A DNA stretch of 64,000 nt, taken from Allodiplogaster sudhausi. Lineage: Eukaryota; Nematoda; Chromadorea; Rhabditida; Diplogasteridae. The position numbers were made by a program, and so were the translations under genes. Position 1 is the stretch's first letter. Each line of letters starts with the position of its first letter. Below are positions 12,078 through 21,763 of this stretch, in pieces. Below the pieces are notes generated by a model. The model was given only the letters and a program-made list of their open reading frames with translations, did not search any database and was not told the origin of the DNA. The stretch is taken from positions 1 to 64,000 of the forward strand of contig CALZFC010000202.1 in the NCBI GenBank assembly GCA_945643635.1, read 5' to 3'.

Positions 12078-12159
12078 CCCGTCGCGAGATTAAAGGGGCG
12101 AAACGGGTTTACATGTAAAAATATTGCCAGGTTCTCGCCTGATGAGTTCCCCGCCTGGC
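12078..12159 (+). ncRNA. hammerhead-core-like RNA motif at the 3' end of Helitron copy 1
   Basis: In order: CCCGT-C (12078-12083), GCGAG, AGGGGC, GAAA (12100-12103), CGGG, GCCAGG (12126-12131), CTCGC (12134-12138), CTGATGA (12139-12145), GTTCCCC and GCCTGGC (to 12159). The layout matches the 5' units but the stems differ in sequence. Helix I is GCGAG/CTCGC instead of ATGAG/CTCAT, helix IV is GCCAGG/CCTGGC instead of AACAGG/CCTGTT, and helix III gains a C-G pair. These are compensatory changes. Helix II is weaker here, with two G-U pairs. Confidence 0.75.
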
Positions 12160-12204
12160 ACAATTATTTTCGCGAACATGTGCACACATTTATTTGCCTA
12201 CCGA

Positions 12205-15200
12205 TGCCGGTTCGGAGTCGCGCACGGGCAAACCGTTTTGCGCGCTTTTATAAAAGTCCCTATTAAATTTAAACAATGCTAGGACATAGAAAAGACTCCA
12301 AGGGAGATAATGGGCAAAGATACTGAAACCAGGTCCCCCCATAGCTCCGCTAGTTAGAGTGTATACTTAGAAACGCTTGTTCAATATTGACTGGGTTTGC
12401 GCGGAGCGGCGTCGTGGGCGGTGGGAGTGAGATTTTGGAGTGGGGTTTTTTTTAGGATGGAAAATGAATATTGGGGCTACGATATGGTATTGGTTTGGGA
12501 TTTTTGGGTTTTGGTTTTGGGGTCGGCGCCGGCGGCCAAAGTTGCACCTTTTTGGCGCGCGCTTGCGCTGGGTTGGACACTTTGAGCGATTGCATCTTTT
12601 GAACGGAGAGGAATTGGTGAATGAAAAAATATGAGTCGATAGCCCATGTCTTAATTATTAAGATTCCTGGTTGGTTTTGGTGATAGTGCCTCAGGGGTGG
12701 CCCAGGGGGCGTGGCCAAATTTTGACCCCCTTTTTTGGCCCTTTTTTACTCTGTTTTTTCTCACTATCGAAAATTCTGTAGGTACGTTTTTCGATTTACG
12801 AACATATATGATGTAGTTTTTCAAGGCGCATCTTCTGATCTATTGATCTGCTCCATAGCCCACCCAGATCGATAGATACAGGGCAAAAACAGGCGGACCC
12901 ATTTTGTTAGGAGCGAACATTTGAAAAATCAATACTCGAAGATTTAGGATCGGAGCGGGACGGGACATTCAGAATATTGTTTAGTTTTTGGAGAGCTTTG
13001 AAATGAGCCTACTCACGTTTGGCTGGGTTTCGGAAAAGGTGTCCTGAGGGGGCCGTGAAATGTCAAATTTTTGGAGGCCATTTTCGTGCTGTTTTTTCTC
13101 GGGGATTGGTATTATGCCTACATGTTATATATCATTCTGTAGCTCTCGAGAAGGCGAACAAATGTCTCATACAAAACGTTTTCATATAACGACATTTTTG
13201 ATCTACTTTTGGGGTCAGAATGTTTAGGCCACTTTTTCGACCTTAGCTATCACTGACACTTTTTGGGGCATATTTTTATTAAGATAGAGCCTAAAATTAG
13301 CTATCGAATGATAGGTTTATCATCGGTATTGATTCAGGCATATTCGAGATATGAATTATTTTGTGCTTTTTGGTGCATTTTCATGGTACGCAGATTTTCT
13401 AACGACCCAGGTTCGGAGTCGCGCGCGGGCAAACCCTTTTGCGCGCTTTTATATGACCCCCAAGCAAAGATTAAAATGCTAGGACATAGAAAAGACTCCA
13501 AGGGAGATAATGGGCAAAGATACTGAAACCAGGTCCCCCCATAGCCTCCGCTAGTTAGAGAGTGTACTTAGAAACGCTTGTCCATTATTGCCGGGTTTGC
13601 GCGGAGCGGCGTCGTGAGCGGTGGAAGTGAGATTTTGGGGTGGGTTTTTTTTAGGATGGTAAATGAATATTGGAGCTACGTTTTGGTATTGGTTTGGGAT
13701 TTTTGGGTTTTGGGTTTGGGGGTGGCGCCAGTGGTCAAAGTTGCAACTTTTCGGCGCGCGCTTGCGCTGGGTTGGCCACTTTGAGCTATTGGATCTTTTG
13801 AACGGAGAGGAGTTGGGGAATGAAAAAAATATGAGTCGATAGCCCATGTCTTAATTATTAAGATTCCTGGTCGGTTTGTTGATAGTGCCTCAGGGGTGAC
13901 CAGGGGGCGTGGCCAAATTTTGACCCTTTTTTGGCCCCTTTTTGCTCTGTTTTTGCTCACTAACTTGAATTTTCAAAATTAACTTTTTCTCTTTTCCGAC
14001 GTATATGATGTAGTTTTGCACGGCGCATGTTTTGATATATAATTGTCGGGCTAAATACATTGGGTCATATCGATCGGGGCAAAAACAGGCGGACCCATTT
14101 TGTTAGGGGCGAACCTTTCAAAATTCAATACTCGGAGATTTGGGATTGGAGCGAGACGGGACATTCAGAATATTGTTCAGTTTTACGAGAGCTTTGGAAT
14201 GAGCCTACTCCCGTTTGGCTGGGTTTCGGAAAAGGTGGCCTGAGGGGGCCGTGAAATCTCAAATTTTTGGGAGGCCCTTTCCGCGGCTGTTTTTTCTCGG
14301 GGATTGGTATTATGCCTACATGTTATATATCATTATGTAGCTCTGGAGATGGCGAACAAATGTGTCATACAAAGGTTTTGATATTTCGATGTTTTTGATC
14401 TACTTTTGGGGTCAGAATGTTCAGGCCACTTTTTCGACCTTAGCTATCACTGACACTTTTTGGGGCATATTTTTATTCGAATAGAGCCTAAAATTAGCTA
14501 TCGAATGATAGGTTGATCATCGGTATTGGTTCAGGCATATTCGAGATATGAATTATTTTGTGGCTTTTTGGTACATTTTCATCACACACAGATTTTCTAA
14601 CGACCCAGGTTCGGAGTCGCGCGCGGCAAACCCTTTTGCGCGCTTTTGTGTGAAAACCTAATTAAACAAAACCAATGCTAGGACATAGCGGAGACTCCAA
14701 GGGAGATAATGGGCAAAGATACTGAAACCAGGTCCCCCCATAGCTCCGCTAGTTAGAGAGTATACTTAGAAACGCTTGTGGTTTATTTACGGGGGTTGCG
14801 CGGAGCGGCGTGGTGGGCGGGGGAGTTGAGATTTTCGAGTGGGGTTTTTGTAGGATGGTAAATGATATTGGAGCTACGTTTTGGTATTGGTTTGGGATTT
14901 TTGGGTTTTGGGTTTGGGGGTGGCGCCAGTGGTCAAAGTTGCAACTTTTCGGCGCGCGCTTACGCTGGGTTGGCCATTTTGAGCAATTGGATCTTTTGAA
15001 CGGAGAGGAATTGTTTAACGAAAAAAATGAGTCGATAGCCCATCTCTTAATTATTAAGATTCCTGGTTGGTTAGTTGATAGTGAATCAGGGGTGGCCAGG
15101 GGGCGTGGCCCAACTTTTACCCCCTTTTTTGGCCCTTTTTTGCTCTGTATTTGCTCACTTTCTCAAAATCCCTCTTGTCGATTTTTGATTTTAAGACTTA

Positions 15201-15995
15201 TATCGTGTAGTTTTTGACGGCGCATCGACTGATCTATTGCACATGTCCTGAAAGTACCTGGATCGATAGATACGAGGCAAAAACAAGCCGAACCATTTTG
15301 TTAGGGGCGAACATTTGAAAAATCAAATACTCGGATATTTGGGATCGGAGCAGAATGGGACCTTCAGATTATTGTTCAGTTTTACGAGAGCTTTCGTGTG
15401 AGCCTACTCCCGTTTGGCTGGGATTCCGGAAAGTACCCTAAGGGCGCCGTGAAATGTCAAATTTTTGGGAGGTCATTTCCGCGGCTGTTTTTTCTCGGAT
15501 GTTGGAGTTATGGCAACGTGTTATATATGATTCTGTAGCTCTCGCGAAGGCGAACAAATCTCTCATACAAAACTGTTTCATATTTTGGCATTTTGATCTA
15601 CTTTTGGTCCGAGAATGTTTAGGCCACTTTTTCGACCTTAGCTATCACTGACACTTTTTGGGGCATATTTTTATTCGTATAGAGCGTAAAATTAGCTATC
15701 GAACGGTAGGTCAAGCTTTGCATTTGACCCAGGAATATTCGAGATATGAATTATTTTGTGGCTTTTTGGTACATTTTCATCGCACGCAGATTTTCTAACG
15801 ACCCAGGTTCGGAGTCGCGCGCGGGCAAACCCTTTTGCGCGCTTTTATCCAAGTCCCTATTAGATTTAACAATGCTAGGACTTAGCGAGCACTCCAAGGG
15901 AGATAATGGGCAAAGATACTGAAACCAGGTCCCCCCATAGCTCCGCTAGTTAGAGAGTATACTTAGAAACGCTTGTCGATTATTGACCGGGTTCG
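12205..15995. repeat. satellite B array, about 1.2-kb units (first block)
   Basis: Three full units and a partial one begin at TTCGGAGTCGCGC near 12211, 13411, 14613 and 15809. Each contains a GCGCGCGGGCAAACCC..GCGCGC segment, CAATGCTAGGACATAG, a conserved GATAATGGGCAAAGATACTG stretch, GCGCGGAGCGGCG, the palindrome TCTTAATTATTAAGA and a conserved AAATTTTTGG. Open frames across the units are not conserved, so I see no gene. The array stops abruptly at satellite A near 15999. Confidence 0.85.
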
Positions 15996-15998
15996 CGG

Positions 15999-16223
15999 GT
16001 TCTCTCTCTCTGTTGTGACAACAACCCCTTGTGTGAAGTGGACCACGCACAAGGGTACCCTAGGTGGGAAGTCCGTTAAGGCACCACCCTTGTGAGATAT
16101 GGCCTTTAGGCTTCACAAGGTACTTGGTGAGAGTCCAATGCACTCTCACCTCTTGTGGGAAGTCCGTTAAGGCACCCACAAGCCCTCCCCTTTCTTCTGT
16201 CACAGCATTGAGATCTTTTTTTG

Positions 16224-16264
<41 letters not shown>

Positions 16265-18012
16265 TCTCTCTGCCTGTATCTCTTTCTCTCTCTCTGTTGT
16301 GACAACAACCCCTTGTGTGAAGTGGACCACGCACAAGGGTACCCTAGGTGGGAAGTCCGTTAAGGCACCCACCCCTTGTGAGATATGGCCTTTAGGCTTC
16401 ACAAGGTACTTGGTAAGAGTCTAATGCACTCTCACCTCTTGTGGGAAGTCCGTTAAGGCACCCACAAGCCCTCCCCTTTCTTCTGTCACAGCATTGAGAT
16501 CTTTTTTTGCTCTCTCTCTCTCTCTCTCTCTCTGTCTGTCTCTCTTTCTCTCTCTCTGTTGTGACAACAACCCCTTGTGTGAAGTGGACCACGCACAAGG
16601 GTACCCTAGGTGGGAAGTCCGTTAAGGCACCCACCCCTTGTGAGATATGGCCTTTAGGCTTCACAAGGTAATTGGTGAGAGTCCAATGCACTCTCACCTC
16701 TTGTGGGAAGTCCGTTAAGGCACCCACAAGCCCTTCCCCTTTCTTCTGTCACAACATTGAGAACTTTATCTTTGAGACACCAACCCTTGTGTGAAGTGGA
16801 CCACGCACAAGGTACCCTAGGTGGGAAGTCCGTCAAGGCACCCACCCCTTGTGAGATATGGCCTTTAGGCTTCACAAGGTAATTGGTGAGAGTCCAATGC
16901 ACTCTCACCTCTTGTGGGAAGTCCGTTAAGGCACCCACAAGCCCTTCCCCTTTCTTCTGTCACAACATTGAGAAGTTTATCTTTGAGACACCAACCCTTG
17001 TGTGAAGTGGACCACGCACAAGGGTACCCCAGGTGGGAAGTCCGTTAAGGCACCCACCCCTTGTGAGATATGGCCTTTAGGTTTCACAAGGTAATTGCTG
17101 AGAGTCCAATGCACTCTCACCTCTTGTGGGAAGTCCGTTAAGGCACCCACAAGCCCTTCCCCTTTCTTCTGTCACAACATTGAGAAGTTTATCTTTGAGA
17201 CACCAACCCTTGTGTGAAGTGGACCACGCACAAGGGTACCCTAGGTGGGAAGTCCGTTAAGGCACCCACCCCTTGTGAGATATGGCCTTTAGGCTTCACA
17301 AGGTAATTGGTGAGAGTCCAATGCACTCTCACCTCTTGTGCGAAGTCCGTTAAGGCACCCACAAGCCCTCTTTTTCTACTGTCACAGCATTGAGAACTTT
17401 ATTTTTGAGACAACAACCCCTTGTGTGAAGTGGACCACGCACAAGGGTACCCTAGGTGGGAAGTCCGTTAAGGCACCCACCCCTTGTGAGATATGGCCTT
17501 TAGGCTTCACAAGGTAATTGGTGAGAGTCCAATGCACTCTCACCTCTTGTGGGAAGTCCGTTTAGGCACCCACAAGCCCTTCCCCTTTCTTCTGTCACAA
17601 CATTCAGAACTTTATCTTTGAGACACCAACCCTTGTGTGAAGTGGACCACGCACAAGGGTACCCTAGGTGGGAAGTCCGTTAAGGCACCCACCCCTTGTG
17701 AGATATGGCCTTTAGGCTTCACAAGGTAATTGGTGAGAGTCCAATGCACTCTCACCTCTTGTGGGAAGTCCGTTAAGGCACCCACAAGCCCTCCCCTTTC
17801 TTCTGTCACAACATTCAGAACTTTATCTTTGAGACACCAACCCTTGTGTGAAGTCGACCACGCACAAGGGTACCCTAGGTGGGAAGTCCGTTAAGGCACC
17901 CACCCCTTGTGAGATATGGCCTTTAGGCTTCGCAAGGTAATTGGTGAGAGTCCAATGCACTCTCACCTCTTGTGGGAAGTCCGTTAAGGAACCCACAAAC
18001 CCTCCCTTTTCT
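15999..18012. repeat. satellite A array upstream of Helitron copy 2
   Basis: Tandem units are about 215 bp in the plain form and longer where a CT microsatellite is included. Each unit is a chain of hairpins: CCTTGTGTG/CGCACAAGG, GGTGGG/CCCACC, CCTTGTGA/TCACAAGG (inner GCC/GGC), GTGAGAGT/ACTCTCAC and CTTGTGGG/CCCACAAG. Two of these share the identical 15-base loop AAGTCCGTTAAGGCA. Units are joined by a TTTCTTCTGTCACAACATTG linker or by CT runs. Reading frames seen on either strand are repeat artefacts. Confidence 0.9.
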
Positions 18013-18062
18013 TCTGCCAAATCTAAGAATGATAATGATGAATGGACTATCAAGTGAATGGA

Positions 18063-18141
18063 CCGTCATGAGATTAATGGGACGAAACGGTTACAGCTGT
18101 TATAACATGAAACAGGTTCTCATCTGATGAGTCCCGCCTGT
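18063..18141 (+). ncRNA. hammerhead-core-like RNA motif, 5' unit of copy 2
   Basis: CCGTC is at 18063-18067, followed by ATGAG, then TGGGAC and GAAA. AACAGG and CTCAT precede CTGATGA at 18124-18130, and GTCCCGCCTGT follows. All four helices of the permuted hammerhead model form. Only one complete unit is present, against three in copy 1 and two in copy 3, so the number of units varies between copies. Confidence 0.75.
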
Positions 18142-18189
18142 AATTTTATGATCACTGAATTTTTGAATTGTTGAATGGACCACCAAGTC

Positions 18190-18330
18190 TAAAAACTGAT
18201 GATGATGATGATGATGATGATGAATAAACCACCAAGTCTGAAAACTATGATTATGAATCCATCACGAGATTAATGTGACGAAACGATTACAACTGTTATA
18301 ACATGATAAAGGATCAGTGATCCGAGAACC
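18190..18330 (+). other. GAT microsatellite and degenerate hammerhead-like unit of copy 2
   Basis: A GAT repeat (about 18199-18222) is followed by CCATC (18259-18263), ACGAG and GTGACGAAAC. The CTGATGA strand is absent, and the hairpin GGATC/GATCC occurs at about 18310-18323. Helix III is no longer well paired. The equivalent in copy 3 (54193) is nearly identical. Confidence 0.55.
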
Positions 18331-18712
18331 TATATCAGATGTGGCAGTATTATTTCAACAGTGATTGCAATGCATTTGAAGTCAATTTTGCGATTATTTC
18401 GCGTTATATCGTTATGCATTCTCGTGGCGCGTTTACTTTTGTGAAGACGCACACACGATTCGAAGCATGTCATATTCATGTTGTGCAGTGGCACTTTGAA
18501 ACTACCTCGGAGAGTATTTTGAATGTTCATATCACGTTAAAACATAACTATCTCTAAGGAAATTAAAGTGCCATTTGGTACGATAAACATGTGAAATGGT
18601 TCGAACTGTGTATGTGTCTAAAATCGCAGTATTTTGATCAAATAATTCGCGGCGCATTTGAAATGTATAGCGGAGAACAGGACATTTGCTTAATAAACTC
18701 CTTTTGCAGGAG

Positions 18713-18759
18713 GTAAGCTGATTAATCTGGTTGAGTGGCCTAACTGAGTTAACTTCCAG
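18713..18759 (+). other. 47-bp leader intron of copy 2
   Basis: GAG|GTAAGC opens and AACTTCCAG closes a 47-bp segment that ends directly before the ATG at 18760. CTTTTGCAG just upstream (ending near 18709) could be the spliced-leader acceptor. The sequence is the same in copy 1 (1398-1444) and deleted in copy 3. Splicing is inferred from consensus only. Confidence 0.6.
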
Positions 18760-20357
18760 ATGTCCTACCGTATCCGCCGAAACGGCGATCGGGTTGACCT
18801 GCGGCCCGGTCGGCGTCGATGCGACGCAGGTGGCCCAGAGATTGAGGGGCACCATCTCTGGGCCGGTCCATCTTCTGCCCCCACACTAACGCAACGGCTA
18901 TTGAGGCAACAGTGCCGCCAATGCGTGTTCCACCCTCATCCCACTGTTGCCTCAACAATAAGAAATGGCCCAGAGGGCCAGGGCAAAGAAGCCCAGTGCA
19001 AAGCACATCTACAAAGAGAATTGAAAATCACAATAAGATGAATCAAAAATCTGAAAATGAAAAGCTTCAGCCACGCATGCCTCTAAGAGGAGGTGGCAAT
19101 GGAAACAAAGGCAAGTACGATGAATTGAAAGATGCAAATTCAAGAATTCCAGTCGAACTTATTGATGAGTACTTCAAAGAGAAGCTGGTTGAATGGTGCA
19201 ATGAAAAAGAATCTGATGCTAATAAAGTCATTATTGCACTATCCACCGCTTTTACACGCGCACAGGTCGCAGCAGGACTGATGGAAGATGCACAATTTGG
19301 AGGACTAAATGAAGAGAGCCGAAGAAACTTTGAGAGACTTGTTATACCTGTTGTGTTTCGACGGCACATGTTCTGCGCGTGCTTCATCAGAAGAGAAAAT
19401 GTTGTGCATTTGTATGACTCAATGAAGGACAAAGAAATTATACACGGTTCAGTAACCGTGCAAAATGCAATCATTAAAGTCATTCAGTTTGTGACACAGA
19501 GTCAGGCAAATCCAACCTTTAAATTTGAGCAATTTGCAAAGAAGAAAAATGATCTTGATGACTGCATCGTCTATCTTATCAGTGCAATGAATAGTTCAAT
19601 CACTAATTCAGACTATGACAGATTCGGTGTCAGTGCAAATGAGATAAAGGATCACATGTTCTCAATTCTGACCAAATCGAAAGGTACGCTCGAAAAGCGA
19701 AGACCAATGCAAAACGTCGATGTGCTTCGTGAATTGAGAGATTCTGGTGAGCAAATAAATACTGTTATTCTGGATGATTATATCAGAAAAATGGTAACGA
19801 CATACACTGAAGAGGATACAGTATTCTCACTTAGCTCAATTTATGATCACTTTAACCACAATCAAGCAGCGCTTCGTAACGGAAATCTTAGACAGATTGA
19901 AGGAGAAGAGATAACTACTGCATTTGCAAACATGGATCATTCAATCAGAAAATCCGCTACGAGAATATTATTTGCTGTACACGATGCAACCAAGCAGCAC
20001 TTCTGGTTTGCTGAGTATGAAAAGGAAGATAACATTGTGAATATCTACGATTCAATCAAAGAAGGTTATGATCAGAAGAATTTTTCTCGCCATTTCATTG
20101 GCTTGGCTCTACACGAATTGATTAAGTATGTGTACCCAAATACACGAATGCCGATGTTCTGCTGGCCTTCGGCCGCACAACAACCAGATGGAATAAACTG
20201 TGGAGTATTCACAAGTTACTTTTACGAATGCGCTATGAAGAAAGTGCCCATTCCTGATCAAACATTCAATTTCAATTTTAATGAATACAGAACAAAGATG
20301 ATACAAGTCCTAGAATCAGGAAACGGCAGGAAGTGCGAAATGCCATCCCTAATGTAA
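18760..20357 (+). CDS. Helitron copy 2 polyprotein part A: Ulp1-like units 1 and 2
   Basis: The likely ancestral start is the ATG at 18760, right after the leader intron. A G-run one base shorter than in copies 1 and 3 (near 18847) shifts the frame. The open frame then runs from 18912, with MNQKSEN at 19038. Counting from that Met, unit 1 spans about residues 37-195 and has His110 (RHMF), Asp127 (LYDS) and Cys176 (DDC), but no obvious oxyanion Gln. Unit 2 spans about 240-400 and has His321 (QHFW), Asp338 (IYDS), Gln381/382 and Cys388 (NCGVF), a complete C48-type set. C48 enzymes cleave ubiquitin-like modifiers or polyproteins; the substrate here is unknown. A one-base loss near 20326 ends the frame early, and copies 1 and 3 continue into part B. 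Confidence 0.75.
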
Positions 20358-21763
20358 AAAGTGATGAGTGGACTCAAGTGAAGCCCAGAAGAAGCCAGAG
20401 ATCAAAAAATGAAGGATTTAAAAAGCCTCACACTCCGCCTTGGCGGAAAGATTCTTGGAAAAGAAAAGCTCTGAAGCCCGACGTTATCCCAGAAGTTGAG
20501 ATAACTAGGCCATACAATGTCCTTGAAGAGATAAATCTTGACGATGACGTCTTCGCAGATGTGGAAGTACCGTTCAGTGAGATTCAAGATCCTCAGCGAA
20601 GATTGATGCAACGGACAGTGCAGAAAGCTTTCGAGAATATTGTCCAATTGTTTGACAGTGGAAATACAGTACTTTTGAACATCTCAGCTTCCGAATCTCT
20701 GAGACATGCTGATGCCAATCCCAAGTATGACGCGAAGACTGTCCGATCATTTATTCACAAGTATTCAGCTGAGAAATGCAAAGTTATGGAGAGAATGCTT
20801 CTCCCACTGGTTGATGATAAGAGGAACGGACATTTCCTCTTTGCACTGTTTGAAAAGAGTAGTAACACTCTCACGATATATGATTCTCTTTGGAGTACTG
20901 CAAAGACATATGAGTGGATTCGAACATCAGTTCGTAGACTAATTGCTCACGTTATGAAGATAAAGACTGCGATAACCGTAAAGACGGCCACCTGTACAGA
21001 ACAGAAACGTGAAGTTGACTCTGGTGTTTACGCAATTCGATTTGCCATTAATGCTTGCAGTAATGGAAAAGACATTGAAGATGACTTTAATGCATCTGAA
21101 TTCCGGAAGGAAATCTTTGAATTGGTTATGCATTGCGAAAGGTTCAAAACTAATTTAGCGACGAATAATGAGATTGTTAAAAGCAGTGTATCTGCAAAAG
21201 CTAAAACGCCACAACTGAATAGTGAGCCAGTTGAACAAACAAGACTTGATTTTGCAAAGATCAAGTCGCAATTGAAGTCGAAACAAAAAGCACCAGATGT
21301 TGAGGTCGTGGAGGCATGCATTCTTAAGATTGGTCAAGATGCACCCACAACAAAAGCAGTAATTTGTGAGTACTCTTTAATAAAGGGAACTACAAGTATG
21401 GAACTTGACGCAATTTGCATGAAATCCTATAAAGGAGAGATAAATGAATGTCAGCTTGCTCAATTTGTAATAGTTGATGATAAACGCAAGAAGCATTTCT
21501 TCTACTCCGATTTCACTTGGAGCACTGGAATTATGAGAATTTGTGACTCAGATAAATATGCATCACTTGATGAATATTCGGATGTAATCGATAACGTGCG
21601 AAAGTTTGTTTCCAGAATAAAAGCAACGAATGCATTTGAGTGTGTTCTGGAAGAATGCAAACAGCAAAGCAAGGGTGCGAAGCACTGCTCTTGGTTTTTC
21701 ACATGCAAATATGCAGAGTGTGCTCTAAAACATCTTGAGTTTACACTCGAGTGCTTCAATTGA
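20333..21763 (+). CDS. Helitron copy 2 polyprotein part B: Ulp1-like units 3 and 4
   Basis: This is a 476-residue open segment that continues part A after a frameshift. Residues 10-95 form a charged linker with KPRRSQRSK and an acidic stretch. Unit 3 has His167 (GHFLF), Asp184 (IYDS) and Gln224, but Ser230 (VDSGVY) where Cys is expected. The same Ser codon is present in copies 1 and 3, so the change predates the duplication. Unit 4 has His388 (KHFFY), Asp405 (CDS), Gln444/445 and Cys452 (KHCSWF), so its residues are compatible with activity. The stop after ECFN comes from a one-base loss near 21764; copy 3 reads through here into part C. The family assignment rests on the repeated H-x(16)-D-x(~40-45)-C layout. 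Confidence 0.7.
   Translation: MRNAIPNVKSDEWTQVKPRRSQRSKNEGFKKPHTPPWRKDSWKRKALKPDVIPEVEITRPYNVLEEINLDDDVFADVEVPFSEIQDPQRRLMQRTVQKAFENIVQLFDSGNTVLLNISASESLRHADANPKYDAKTVRSFIHKYSAEKCKVMERMLLPLVDDKRNGHFLFALFEKSSNTLTIYDSLWSTAKTYEWIRTSVRRLIAHVMKIKTAITVKTATCTEQKREVDSGVYAIRFAINACSNGKDIEDDFNASEFRKEIFELVMHCERFKTNLATNNEIVKSSVSAKAKTPQLNSEPVEQTRLDFAKIKSQLKSKQKAPDVEVVEACILKIGQDAPTTKAVICEYSLIKGTTSMELDAICMKSYKGEINECQLAQFVIVDDKRKKHFFYSDFTWSTGIMRICDSDKYASLDEYSDVIDNVRKFVSRIKATNAFECVLEECKQQSKGAKHCSWFFTCKYAECALKHLEFTLECFN

Larger units (their letters stand above)
239..12170 (+). mobile_element. Helitron copy 1 (RepHel with Ulp1-like array), degenerate
   Basis: This is a rolling-circle transposon of the Helitron class. 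It is recognised by a Rep HUH motif in the context RGMPHIHLLIW (near 8567), a two-tyrosine motif in KYIFKYIFKG (near 9021), and a Pif1/SF1 helicase with Walker A and B and an SQGQTL motif. The order is: hammerhead-like repeats, leader with intron, protease-like array, Rep, helicase, one 3' hammerhead-like unit. The ends are set by where similarity to the other copies stops and are good to a few tens of bases. I could not identify canonical 5'-TC and CTRR-3' ends. Many frameshifts and a Walker A substitution suggest it cannot move by itself. Confidence 0.85.

Noticed and set aside
12900..13000. Weak resemblance of GGATCGGAGCGGGACGGGAC to the 3' half of 5S rRNA
   Set aside because: No 5S 5' half, no conserved A/C box context and no fold was found around it in any satellite B unit.
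12397..15217. Frames reading ...GWATLSVCIF or WFFRMVNEYWGY in satellite B
   Set aside because: The frame and termini differ from unit to unit while the DNA is conserved, so there is no coding constraint.
16060..18053. Long reading frames on the minus strand with repeated RVHWTLTNYL-type and Arg/Glu dipeptide sequence (also 48.1-53.8 kb)
   Set aside because: They follow the satellite A unit and its CT/GA tracts, recur with every repeat and change frame with unit length. They are repeat artefacts.
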